Notes: generated by a model from the sequence alone, not told the origin. A DNA stretch of 64,000 bases from Prinsepia uniflora (GCA_032719365.1 CM064872.1:50452252-50516251); one strand, 5' to 3'. Shown: positions 45,937-58,235, counted from the first letter of the stretch. Program-made: numbers and translations.

Positions 45937-48900
45937 GCAGCTGGACCACAGGCCCGAGTTTTTGCTGTTACGCAGCAGGAGGCCAGGGCAGCGCCTGGTG
46001 TTGTGACAGGTACACTCACGATCTTTGGGCATGATGTTTGTGCTTTAATTGATCACGGAGCTACTCATTCATTTATTTCACGGGACTGTGAGTTGTTGGC
46101 GGGTAGAGAGGTGTCCGCCTTAGACTGTGACTTGGGTGTGAGCACACCCACGGGGGATGTATTCGTGGTAAATCAAGTGTTTCGGGAGTGTCCCATAATG
46201 GTAGGTGATGTTGGTCTGATGGCAGATTTGATACTCTTGGACTTGCACGACTTTGATGTCATTTTGGGGATGGACTGGCTGACGCTTCATCATGCTTCTA
46301 TCGAATGTGTCGATAAGAAGGTTACTTTTCAGAGCCCGGGGTTACCGGAAACCACTTTTCAGGGAATTCAGCGAGCCACTCCTGTCGGAGTGATTTCTGC
46401 CCTGAAGGCAAGTAAGTTGTTGAGGAAGGGGTGCCAGGGATACTTAGCCCAAGTGTTGGACTCACGAGCTGCACCATTGAGGGTGGAGGATATACCGATT
46501 GTACGGGAATTCCCGGATGTCTTTCCGGAGGATCTACCGGGATTGCCACCGCATCGAGATGTTGAGTTCACTATTGATCTGGTTCCAGGTACGCAACCTA
46601 TCTCTCAGACTCCGTATCGTATGGCGCCAGCCGAGTTGAAAGAACTGAAGGCGCAGTTACAAGAATTACTTGAGATGGGGTTTATTCGACCGAGTGTATC
46701 CCCCTGGGGAGCCCCGGTGTTGTTTATGAAGAAAAAGGATGGGAGTTTGAGACTCTGCATCGATTACAGGCAACTGAATAAAGTAACAGTCAGGAACAAA
46801 TACCCGTTGCCTCGGATCGATGATTTGTTCGATCAGCTGCGAGGAGCGCAGTACTTCTCCAAAATTGATCTACGTTCTGGGTATCATCAATTCCGGGTTA
46901 AGGATGAGGATGTACCCAAGACAGCTTTTAGGACCCGTTATGGTCATTATGAGTTCCTTGTGATGCCGTTTGGTTTGACCAACGCACCCGCAGCGTTTAT
47001 GGATTTGATGAACCGAGTGTTGCAGCCTTACTTGGATCACTTTGTCATCGTGTTCATCGACGATATCCTGGTGTACTCGAGGAGTGCGGAAGCGCACGAG
47101 GAGCACTTAAGGATGGTGCTAGGTACCTTGAGGGAAAACCAGTTGTATGCGAAGCTCAGCAAATGTCAGTTTTGGTTGACGAGCGTGAGTTTCTTGGGGC
47201 ATGTGATCTCAACGGACGGGATCAGTGTGGATTCTCAGAAAATTGAGGCAGTGGCGAAGTGGGAACAACCGAGGACCGTCACTGAAGTCAGAAGTTTCTT
47301 GGGTTTGGCTGGCTATTACAGGAGGTTCGTCGAGGGTTTCTCTACCATTGCTGCCCCGTTGACACGACTGACGCGGAAGGGAGTTAAGTTTGAGTGGGAT
47401 GACGACTGTGAGCGTAGTTTTCGGGAGCTAAAGGAAAGGTTGACATCTGCTCCTATACTGACCCTTCCAGACGATAGTGGGGAGTTTGAGGTGTACAGTG
47501 ATGCATCCTTACAAGGTTTGGGATGTGTACTAATGCAGCATGGGAAAGTGATCGCCTATGCTTCGCGCCAGTTGAAACCGTATGAGCGCAATTATCCGAC
47601 GCATGACTTGGAGTTAGCTGCTGTCGTGCATGCATTGAAAATTTGGAGACATTACCTGTATGGTGCGACTTGCAGAATGTTCACGGATCACAAAAGCCTG
47701 AAGTACTTGTTCACTCAGAAGGAGTTAAATGTGAGGCAGCGACGGTGGCTAGAGCTAATTAAGGATTATGATTGCACAATTGAGTACCACCCGGGGAAAG
47801 CCAATGTGGTGGCTGATGCTCTAAGCCGGAAGTCAACGCATTCTGTAGCACATCTACGGACGTTTCATTTACCACTTTTGGTTGAACTCCGTAAGACTTG
47901 CATTGATCTGGGCTTGGATGGCCAAGGTGTTTTACTGGCTAGCTTTCATGTGAGACCACTTCTGATCGATCGGATCGTTGAGGCTCAATCTCAAGATCCT
48001 GTCTCATGTGTACTTCAGATTGAAGTGGAAGCCGGCGAGCGGCTAGATTTCACAGTCAGGGAGGATGGAGCTTTGCTAAAAGAAGGGCGGTTGTGCGTGC
48101 CCGACGTTGAGGCACTGAAGAAGGAGATCTTGGACGAAGCTCATAGTTCGGCCTACGCGATGCATCTTGGTGGGACCAAGATGTATCGTACCTTGCGAGA
48201 GCACTACTGGTGGCCGGGAATGAAACGGGAGATTGCCGAGTTTGTCAGCAGGTGTCTGATTTGCCAGCAAGTGAAGGCTGAGAGACAACGACCTTATGGA
48301 GCCTTGCAACCACTACCTATTCCGGAATGGAAATGGGATCACTTGACGATGGATTTTGTGTTTGGACTTCCTAGGACACCCAGGGGTCACGATGGAGTTT
48401 GGGTGATTATGGACAGGCTTACGAAATCAGCTCACTTCTTGCCAGTGCGAGAGAACTTCAGGATGACACAGTTGGCCCAGTTGTTTATTGACGAGATCAT
48501 CCGTTTGCACGGTACTCCGGAATCAATAGTTTCTGACCGAGACCCGAGGTTTACTTCTCGATTTTGGCAGAGTCTGTAGGAAGCTTTTGGGACGAAACTT
48601 CGTTTCAGTACTGTATTTCATCCTCAGACTGACGGCCAGTCTGAGCGGACCATCCAGACATTGGAAGATATGATGCGAGCTTGCATTCTACAATTTCAGG
48701 ACACTTGGGAGTCACATCTAGCCTTGATGGAATTTGCCTACAACAACAGCTATCAGGCGAGCATTGGGATGGCTCCGTACGAAGCCTTGTACGGACGGCA
48801 GTGCAGAACCCCGTTGTGTTGGACGGATGTGGGTGAAAGGAAGCTGACTAAATCTGAATTGGTGGAACTGACGACCGAGAAGGTCAAACTCATCAGGGAT

Positions 48901-49389
48901 CGGCTCAAGGCAGCCCAGGACAGACAAAAGAGCTATGTGGACCATCGGATTCGAGATCTTGAGTTTGCGGTCGGAGATCGGGTATTCCTGAAATTATCCC
49001 CTTGGAAGGGTGTGGTGAGATTTGGCAGGCGAGGAAAGTTGAGCCCTCGTTATATTGGACCATATGAGATTACCGAGAGGATTGGCCCGGTGTCCAACCG
49101 GCTGGCGCTACCGCCAGAGCTTTCGAGGGTCCATGATGTTTTTCATGTGTCGATGTTGCGGAAATACGTGTTCGACGCAGCTCATGTACTGGAGGAACAG
49201 CCCATTGAACTTCGTGATGATTTGAGCTTCGAGGAACAGCCGGTACAGATTTTGGATCGAAAGGATAAAGTGCTACGTCGGAAGACCGTTCCTCTGGTAA
49301 AGGTTCTCTGGAGGAACCAGAATGTGGAGGAAGCCACATGGGAACCCGAGGCACAGATGCGAGAACAGTTCCCCTACTTGTTTCCTTGA
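45937..49389 (+). pseudogene. Pol polyprotein with an in-frame stop in integrase
   Basis: It continues in the gag frame after TGA. The protease has LIDHGATHSFIS at 46045-46083, so the usual D-S/T-G triad reads D-H-G. The RT includes LRLCIDYRQLN, FSKIDLRSGYHQ and the catalytic FIDD box at 47053-47064. RNase H follows (about 47480-47840) with its four acidic residues present. Integrase has the zinc finger near 48120-48280 and core acids in TMDF and VSDRD. TAG at 48577-48579 precedes the third core acid in QSERTIQ. The frame then runs open to 49389 and ends in a chromodomain-like tail. RT and RNase H look intact, but the stops should block normal Gag-Pol and integrase production. Confidence 0.92.
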
Positions 49390-49410
49390 AATTTCGAGAC
49401 GAAATTTCTT

Positions 49411-49434
49411 AAGGGGGGGGGGGGGGGGGGAGAT
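49411..49434 (+). other. Polypurine tract before the third LTR
   Basis: AA, eighteen G and AGA next to the LTR. Longer than the copy at 42041-42060, as expected of a slippery homopolymer. Confidence 0.9.
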
Positions 49435-52286
49435 TGTAACGCCCCGGACGTACTGGAAATGTAATATTATAAAATATTGAATAAAATGACGTTTTTACCC
49501 TGGTGATTCGTATGGTCAATTTACCGACTTTTTGATTGGGAGGTCGAACGGAAGTTGAGCGATGACCGTGACGTAGTTCGGGACGTCACGAGTTCATAGA
49601 CAGGTGGCACGTTCGATTCGGACGAACAGGGTCAAAGTTATGATGTTCGGAAGTTCAGGGGCATTATCGTAATTTGGACGTTATATGGGAAAAAGTTGAC
49701 TTTTTGTTTGACAATTGATATGCATTTGACTCGAAGACCGTTATGTTCGTCTCGACGCCCCGAGTACAACGACAGGCAGCACGCTTGAAACGGACGTCGG
49801 AAGACCGAGTTATGGGTCACGGAAGCTGGAGGGCAATTTGGTAATTTTTGCCCTGAGGGCATTTTGGTCTTTTCACACGGGGTACTGTTCACCACCGTGG
49901 AAAAACAGAGTGTGCGGCCGTGGGTTGAGCGTGCAATTGTTTAAGGTTTGGTGGAGGGATCAGACACTTTGTTTATGGAAATTGAGGCATTGGAAGCACC
50001 CCATCGTGGCTGTGCAGAGCTTCAGTGCACGGGGAGTTTTAAAAATGGTCGTGGGCTCTGTGTGCGGGAAACAGTTTCCAGAGAGGTTCAGTGGATTCCC
50101 ACGGGCTGTCTTCCATTCTGAGGGGTTTAGCTGAGTGTCATTGAGTCGGGGAACTCATTTCGATCATTTGGGCAGTCTGAGAGAGAGTTTGAGCGAGGTT
50201 CGGAGACGGGGAAGAGAAAAACGCAGAAATGGAGGGAAATTCAAAGGTTGGGTTTTGAGGCGAGTTGAACCAAACTGAGGGTGGAATTAGTTTTCTGGGA
50301 TCCTTGCTAACGCAACCGTGCAAGAATTGAGGAGGATTGATCAAGGTTTACTCAGGGACTCAAGTTCCAGTTTCTGGAAAAACACAGTGTTGAGGACAAC
50401 GACTTCCAGGTTAGTTTGGGGTTAATTGGTTGGATGTTTTGGTTCGTTTGGGTTCCCTTAAGCTGCTGGTGAAGCTAATTTGATTGTGGCACTGGGTTGG
50501 GTGAGTTCTTAGTGACGACCCGTTCGTCTGTTCGAGTCTGGATTGCATCGATTTAGGGACAGTCGAGGTTAATCATCAACACAGACCTAAAATTTATGGA
50601 TTAGAGAAAATAATAGGATCAAAAACGAGAGGAATTGATTGAGAATTGGGCTTGAACTGGTCGGGTCGAGTCGCGGGTAATAGACCCGTTTATCAGTCTA
50701 TCCGGGTAGGAACGATGACACTGTAGCATGGCGCGTGGCCTTCACGCGCAGCCACTTTGGGCGGCGCGTGACGGCGCGTGCGATGTCATCTCCGATCACG
50801 GTCAACATGGAAATTGTTCCTTTCAGTCCAATTAACATTTTACCTTTAGGACTCGAGTTGTTCGGGAGTCATTCGGGATAGTTTCGGGAGTCCGGAAGAT
50901 TAAGTCTTTAAGTTTATTTTCGCCGAAAAATCCGGGGAAATTAGGGAAAAGTTATACGAGCTACTTGAGGATGTTTGTAATCTTTCTTGTACATTTTTAC
51001 AGGCCCGGACACTTCCGAAGCTACGGAGGAGCACGCGGGACGCTATTGACGCGTCCTAAAACCGTGAGTGGACTTTTTGATTTCCTAAATTGGGCATGCA
51101 TGACTATCTTGTTTATTTATCTCATGGTTTTACATATGATTTTATGATGGTGATATGTTATATCGGTTTTACGTGTTTTCACGTTTTTCGAGATATTTAC
51201 CGTATTTCACGCATTTCGAGGTTACGATTTTCGCTTATGCATGCATGATGATTTTGATAAAGTACCTGGATATGAATATGCATGTTTCGGATTTATGATG
51301 TTTGATCACATTGTGAAGTAATTTCTGGAAATTGCATATGTTGGAATTTGTATGTGAATTCGGACATGAGTCCTGTTACGATGAGAAATGTTTTGGGAAT
51401 AATGTTGGAAAAAGACTTGTGATGAATCCTGATTTATTATGTGTAAAAACGGTTTTGGGTTTAAAGACGCGGTAAATGGTTGGATCTGGTTTTGGGTTTA
51501 AAGACCCGGTATCTTGATGACGGGGGCGGGCCCGAAAATTGGGTTTAAAGACTCGAATTGAGTTTAAAGACTCGTGAGTTTAAAGACTCGATTATTATGA
51601 TACCCCCCGAGGCCTATTAATCATGTTTTGAGTTTAAAGACTCGTTGATATCCCGGGAAGGCCTAATGTTGAGTTTAATGACTCGGATGGATCCAACAGC
51701 ATAATTGTGGTTAATGATTCACGTTTTACTTGAATTGTGCAATTAACGTTCAAAATGACGGTTTCTGAAACCTGGAATTATTTAATGGTTTTTACATGAA
51801 TTATGGTGACCCTTTGTAACGTTTTCCATGTGTTTTGGAAAAAGAGTTTTCAAAAGTGCAATATGCAAAATTTGAATTTTTGGTTATGCATGCATGTTAC
51901 AAAACTGGAGGGCGAACCCGATTTCGGAAAAACTGTTTTCCCTATAAAGCTTATGTTTCGGTCCACTCACACTTTGTTGTTTTAAATTCCCTCCAGGTCG
52001 TGGTACAAGCGTGGGGGCAAGCGCCGAGGCAGAGGCGGATGCATAAAGTTTTCCGTTGCAGAGTAGTTAGTTCACAGAGTAGGACTTGTTTCTTTAATTT
52101 GTTTTGTAATATTGCTCTGTGAAACTGTGGACTTGACGTCCAGTCGGATGTATTTGTTTAATCTCCATGGTCTGACAATGGGTGTGTTGTAATTTTAACT
52201 AGTTTTCCGGTCTTTCGGGTTCGATTGTCAGACGGGAGCAGGATGCTTCCCGATTATCGAGGCGATAATCGGGGTGGGTCCTGTCA
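49435..52286 (+). repeat. Third LTR of the tandem gypsy element (2852 bp)
   Basis: TGTAACGCCCC...CCTGTCA ending at the TTTAT duplication. Bracket motifs at 51064-51073 and 51961-51970, CATGCATG at 51095-51102 and 51889-51896, GRGTTTAAAGAC dyads at about 51455-51690, and two hairpins near the end (52171-52232 and 52249-52273). Confidence 0.95.
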
Positions 52287-53235
52287 TTTATGATGTGGTC
52301 CCGGACCAGATTCCGGAGAGATGTGTGGACTAGATCCAGAGAGAGAGCTCGGACTAGATCCAGTGATTGAGCCTCCCAGATGGAGATTCCTGGGAGAAGA
52401 CTCGGAGTGAGACCCCGAGTAGTGTGCACACTAGGTAGAGATTGACATCGTGACTATATCGGGGATGTGCTCCCTAGGGGCTGTGTGCCCCGAGTTGGCA
52501 TCTTCTCGGAAGTGTCGCGGATGGGTTATACGTATGACGGTACGTATGAGGTTTTATGATTAGAAAGTGATTTGGGCCTGCGACCCAGTATACGAGATTT
52601 GGGGGCGGAGACCCTGTGTTTTGTGTTTCAGAAAGTGATTTGGGGCGGAGACCCCCGTATTTGAAATTGTGAAAGTGATTTGGGGCAGAGACCCCGTATC
52701 CGATGTTTTAGAAATGATTTGGGGGCAGAGACCCCATACTTGATGTGATTTGGGCTGAGTCCCTATTGATTTGACCTACGGGTTTTGAATTGTGATTTCG
52801 GGTCGAGGACCCAAATGAATTTATGGGTCATGACGGTTTATGGGAACCGGGCATGAACCTTTGAAAGGTTTTGATATGTTTGATAAATGATTTTATGAAT
52901 GTTTGATAAATGATTTTATGAATGTTTGATAAATGTTTTTGAATGCATGCATATGATTTTATGGAGGGCATAAATGTCTTTAAGCAAAAATGTTTTTAAA
53001 TGAAATGTTTATTTTTGTCCACTCATGACTTTTTGTGTTTTAATGCCCTTCAGGTTGATCGTGGATGCGGACTGTAGCAGAGACGAGACATCACTCCCCT
53101 CCTCCTACGATCCTGACGCATTCTGATAGCCCCGACGAGGGCTAGAGATGGAATTTTCCCTGGTCTGACACTTCGTGTCAGACGGGATTAGGCGGGTCCC
53201 ACGTTAATCCCTGGGGATTGGGACCGGGCCTGACA

Positions 53236-54353
53236 AGTTGGTATCAGAGCGTGTTTTGCTCGTGGAGTACGCGTAGGTCGAGAATGTGATGTCTCTGAAG
53301 TCTTAACAGCCCGTCATCAACCTGGTAGTTAGGGCATTAGTACGAGGATTCGTTAAAACCGAACCTTAGTTAGATGGTGTTTTTCACGTGATACGGTAGT
53401 TGGAGGTTCGATTGGCATTGAATGCCACGTGTTTCGATGTTTGATCCCGAGTAAGATCAGGATTTGTGTGTTAGATATCATCTTAGAGCCATGGTGTTAC
53501 CGGTGGATAGGACTATGCTGACCGGTAGACACAGTACGACAACTTGAGAGTCGTGACCGCTAGACAGTGGTCTTATCGGATAGAGGATGTATGGAGTCAT
53601 ACCAGTGTGGTCAGAGGTCAAGGTCGCCCGATTTACGATGACCCTGTACGACTACACTTACCACGGTTGGGAATAGGAACGTGTGATTCGGTTTGGCATA
53701 CGTTGCCATGTTTCAATGTGTCGAATCCCAGTGGGATGTCGACTGGCAGTGGATGCCCGGATTAGTTGTGGTGTGACACGATAGGATGTGATTGCGCACG
53801 TAGCTCTTGTGTAGTATTGAACCTGAAGTATGGCCAGTTCTTGTGGAGGCTAGCGGCTGAGAGCCGTGGAGTTACGAGAGGACGAGCTCCTCAGAGCGTA
53901 GTTATTGGCTGGTTTGGTACTAGTATTGGAGTATGACGACTCTTCGGAGTCGAGATTGTGGGATCAGTTAGGATGGTAGGGCTGCAGAGGGCAGCCGGGT
54001 TTGTGATAACCCTAGTAGGTGATAGATTGGGACAAGTTACCAGGAGTGTGGTGCTTGTGATCGGATCTAGAGGTGGACCGATCAGTGTATGTTGCGTGTA
54101 GAGCGATTGGTACCGGCGGTGAGACTACCGCATGGATTGGGAGTCTCGATAGCAGAGTGTTTCTGAGTTTGGTCTGAACGAGGTTGTGACAGACGCTGCT
54201 ATCGATGGACATAGACGAGTCTTATCGAGTTGGATAGATTCAGGTCGCCGTGACGACTGTGACGATAGGATTCGTTAGTCGTGACGATGATACGAGGTGT
54301 GTGAGTGACACACAGTACGAGCAGTGATTCTGGATTCGACTCGGTGACGGCTG
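53236..54353 (+). other. Internal region of the plus-strand non-autonomous element
   Basis: Starts with the primer binding site TGGTATCAGAGC (53239-53250). No gag or pol is recognisable. Part of it (about 53980-54036) matches, in reverse complement, the internal region near 63245-63290, which ties the two oppositely oriented elements to one family. It ends abruptly at the junction with a minus-strand LTR. Confidence 0.75.
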
Positions 54354-56860
54354 AAACCAGTTAATTCAAATATAATAAAAACTCATTTAATAAAGAAGAA
54401 ATTTATACCCTTCACTTAAAAAAACCATGCATGCATACGAAAACCAGTTAATTCAAATATAATAAAACCGTTTGTCAAACCAAAGTCATTTCCTTCCTCA
54501 AATCATTAGGGCCTTAGCCCAAACCAATAAAACTAATCGTATAAGAACTCAGCCCAAAACCGTAAATCCAAATCATGTGGGTCACTACCCAAATCCATAA
54601 ACACAGACATCCGTAAATTGGTAAATCTAATAAAACACATTTATACCAATCCTTGGCATCCCAAATGCCTGGCATCTCAGATGCTTGACGTCCCAGACGT
54701 CATGTAACGGTTTAAGGCTATGTGTGCCACTTGAGGTCTCTTCGAGCCTATCTATGACATCCCAGATGTCTGACGTCCCAAACATCTAATAATAGCAATT
54801 GTGCTCCTGAGTCACTATATGGTCCGCTCGCTCCGTGCAATGACTCTCGCAGGCAATGCGCCGTGACTACCCAGTGTCTCAGACAGCTGGAGGAGACCAT
54901 CCATATATCCACATATAAGGATGGTATATAGAAAAAATTTATAAATTATGTTAAAACTTTTCAAAGGGGCCATGTCCAGAATTTCCATAAAACGATCATA
55001 AATCCATTTCGTAAACCATAACTAGGCCTTATGCCCGATACTTCATTGAATCAAATGGACTCCAAGTCCGATCGTTTCCAAATCAAATGGGTCTCATGCC
55101 CGATTCCATATTTCCAAATCCAAAATCAGTTCATCAAAACACAATTGGAAACACAAGCACATCTAAACACCGTATAAAACCATAAACCTCGAAATACGTG
55201 CAAATACGTGAATCATAAATACCATAATCATGATCATAGAGATCACATATATAAAACATATAAAACAGTTCTGCATGCATCATATTTAGAAAACAAAAGT
55301 CCACTCACAGACCGTCCTTGCTGCATCTCAATACGAGGGCCATAAGCCCCTCCGGGGCTAATTCACCGTCTCCGGAACTTCTGGACCTGTCCAAATCATA
55401 CCAGAGGTCACCAACGGACTTTATAAGGTCATACCTAAAACCCATGAACAATCCAAACCTAGGAACACGTCCCGAGGCTAAAAATCTAAATTTAACCAAC
55501 CTAACGATCTCTGATTAACCCGAAACCACAACTAGTGGATCTGCATCGTCGAAACCTTTAAAATGACATTGGTTCCACCTAGAAATTTGTGGTCACGCGC
55601 CCCCACGTGCGTGGTTAACCCAAAAGTCAACTCTGTCAAAAAGTCAACGCTGATGTTAGCAGTCAACGGTCAAAGTCAACGCTGACGTCATGTCTGATAA
55701 CTCTTACAGTGCCACGTGTCACCTGCGTACTGGTCCAAGTCACTAACAGGTCAGTGACACGTGGTAGCCGGTGATTTGGCCACATTATTGACATGTTAGT
55801 GCTAACTGTGCACTGACATGTGACACATGTCATCCTCCAATTGGCCTGCCTCTGACATCTATCAGTCTAACATGTCTGACTTGACATGAAGACGTCATCA
55901 GATGATGTCATCGCTGACGTAACTTCATTTTCAACCTCCGACTGGGTCCTGTAATTCGAGTCGCATAGACCTGTGACCCGATCCAGTCACCATTTCACCA
56001 TTTCACCATTTCTTAACCAAACCAATCCTCGTTTCTTCCTATATAATCCTCCAATCATCCCTAATCGATCTACGGACTCAAAACTAAGATATCAAGCCTA
56101 GAATTACATGCGATTTGATGAACAGTAAGTGCATATTTTCCTCCTTCGATTTCTCCCAACTCTGGCCACCGTTGGCTTCAATTTTGAGTCCCCTAAGCTC
56201 ATCTCATGATCAAGAACCTCGTCCTAACCACCAAATCGATCAACAATCATCAAAACACGATCTTCCATTTTTGAACTAAACAGGGTTTTCGGTTTTTCCT
56301 TACCTTCGCCGCCGTGGGCACCAGCCAGCTCGTCTCAACGTCTTCCTTCACACACCAGATGCGATGGAAGAGGATTCAAGGGTTGATGTTGTGGGTTTGT
56401 ACGGGTTTGTGGGTTTTACAGGTTAGGGGAATGAAAAAAAAAGAGATGAGGATGAATGATGAACCCAATTAATTGGGGGTTGGGCCAATCAGATGCGTAA
56501 CACTTGTCACTCATCTAGTGGTCCCCCACATATATTTATCCAATCAAAATAGTCCACATGTCCCATTTCTCAGTTTTCGTGAATAGTTTCGACTTCCATT
56601 CTAGACCCATAAATTTCCTATCGAATGTCCAATTTCGACGTACTGCTTGTCTAAGGACTCGTAACGTCCCAATCTACGTAGCGGTCCTTGGTCCTTGTGC
56701 ATTTAACCACCCGGGTTAAAAGTTAATATTTTACCCATGTCTAGTGGCAAAATGGTCATTTTACACCGATTGTCCGAAATCCCTTGACTAATCAGGGATT
56801 AGTCATGATAATCCTTAATTACTCCTTACTTAATCTCAAAATTAGGGACGAGTGGTTACA
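54354..56860 (-). mobile_element. Minus-strand 3' LTR lacking its terminal part
   Basis: The right end GTGGTTACA (TGTAACCACTCGTCCC on the minus strand) is intact and next to a polypurine tract. The left side stops about 250 bp short of the normal LTR 3' end. It carries 5-5-5 hairpins (54655-54701, 54756-54786) and a GTCCACTCAC bracket (55299-55308). A 27-bp direct repeat at 54354-54380 and 54441-54467 sits at the broken end. Confidence 0.8.
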
Positions 56861-57158
56861 ATCTTCCCCCCTTAAACAAATTTCGTCCTCAAAATTTAAA
56901 CTAATCCGTTTCCACATCCAAACTAGTGGAAATCCAAATCTCCCTCACATTCAAGCCTCACATCCACCGTATTCTCATGTAGATCCTTCGTGTATAACCT
57001 TATGTATAAGTACAAGTCCACAAATTTTCCACACCTCCCGAGTTGATACTACTTTGCCAGTCATTAAATCAATACGACATTTCGCTCTCCTTGAGATTTG
57101 ATAACTCTCAACTCAACCCTCACATTAACTGTCACCATACGTTGTATGCCGCTAGCCC

Positions 57159-57350
57159 TCACGCCCCCACTATCACTACTTGAGTTGCCGAAACAAGCCT
57201 CAACTCACTCTGGAGTCTTACTAAGGTACCTCGTATCCAATTCTCCCTCAATGTAGCGTAAGATTCTGCCATCACCATGGCACGAATCTCCCCTCGCAGG
57301 CCAAGCTCAAACATGCGGTATTTATCGGTCTCGGTACTCACATCAGTCAA
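57159..57350 (-). pseudogene. Gag relic
   Basis: The minus-strand frame contains MFELGLRGEIRAMV followed by YATLRE, closely matching the FELGLRGEIRAIV...FATLRE part of Gag at 44929-45936. It lies less than 500 bp from the polypurine tract, so all of pol is missing between them. Confidence 0.85.
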
Positions 57351-58235
57351 CTCCCTCAGCGATCCATGCTAACTCTGGCGAGAGTCACATAGCACTCACT
57401 TCACGGAAACAACCTCACATCTTACCCCACCTGTGGTCACACTAACCACCAACTCACTCAACCTGAGTATGTGTAAACCAATATCTCACTCACATGGAAA
57501 CTTGTAGTAGAAATTTCTTACCATTAATTTCAATGGAAGCTAAAATCAGTCCGATTAGACCCCTCAAAGATGAAAAGAAATCTAACTTGACCTGTGTGTA
57601 ACTGGACCCCATCAAATACTTGCCCAGCAGTGATAACACATCTTAGTTCTAGGGTTCCACTAGCCATCCACGGCTCTGAGAACCTTCTTATACAATCACT
57701 GAACCCATCAAAATCACTATGGTGTACTGCATAGTATTCAATGTCTAGTCCACGTTCTTAACAACCAACCATATCAGAACTATGCCTAGTACCAACACGT
57801 CTCTCAGAAACACTACTGAGTAATACCTCAAGCACTCACAACACCTTCAAATCCAAACCGCCTACTACATGGCTTCCCAGCCAATCACCATCTCATACCA
57901 GATTGACTCTGGAAGTTAACCAATCCCATTGTCTACTCCGTGATTGCGGTCTGTTAACGGGAACAAGATATCCTTCATCCTATAATCACTGACACTTCCA
58001 GTTTGAATGAGTGAATCCAAGATCCATACTCACTCACATATCCAACATCTGTCTTGCATTCTCCTACCTCATCATTCCTGCGATCCAAAATTGCTTTGGT
58101 TTACTCGACCGTCCACTTGACTCACAGTCGAACACAATCATTTCAATCATCATGATCCACACGATCTACTGGATCCACAACATCTCGATCACCTCGATTA
58201 TCACCACACTAAATCCACAAATCTTGATCATCACA

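Larger units (their letters stand above)
38602..52286 (+). mobile_element. Tandem gypsy (Tekay/Del-like chromovirus) element with three LTRs
   Basis: Order: partial LTR (38602-40057), 3' part of pol (40049-42019), LTR (42061-44827), gag-pol (44929-49389), LTR (49435-52286). Only one target duplication, TTTAT (38597-38601 and 52287-52291), surrounds the whole. Both pol copies differ by two residues over roughly 620 and the LTRs are nearly identical, so the event is young. The domain order protease, RT, RNase H, integrase, chromodomain-like tail and the Met-tRNA primer site place it among plant chromoviruses. The long LTRs and tail sequence fit the Tekay/Del clade. Confidence 0.92.
36335..53235 (+). 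mobile_element. Plus-strand 5' LTR split by the 13.7 kb tandem gypsy element
   Basis: The LTR starts TGTGAAGACCCGTCCC and its end GGGCCTGACA is followed by a primer binding site. It is broken at 38601, and resumes at 52292 after the TTTAT duplication. The joined length is about 3.21 kb. It carries an array of 4-5-4 hairpins (38124-38312), bracket motifs (37813-37822 and 53017-53026, the latter with one change), paired ATGCATGCAT motifs (37839-37848, 52943-52952) and a terminal hairpin (53163-53183). Confidence 0.88.

Noticed and set aside
53544..53765. A 73-residue open frame in the internal region
   Set aside because: No gag or pol similarity, and the related minus-strand internal region does not keep an equivalent frame.
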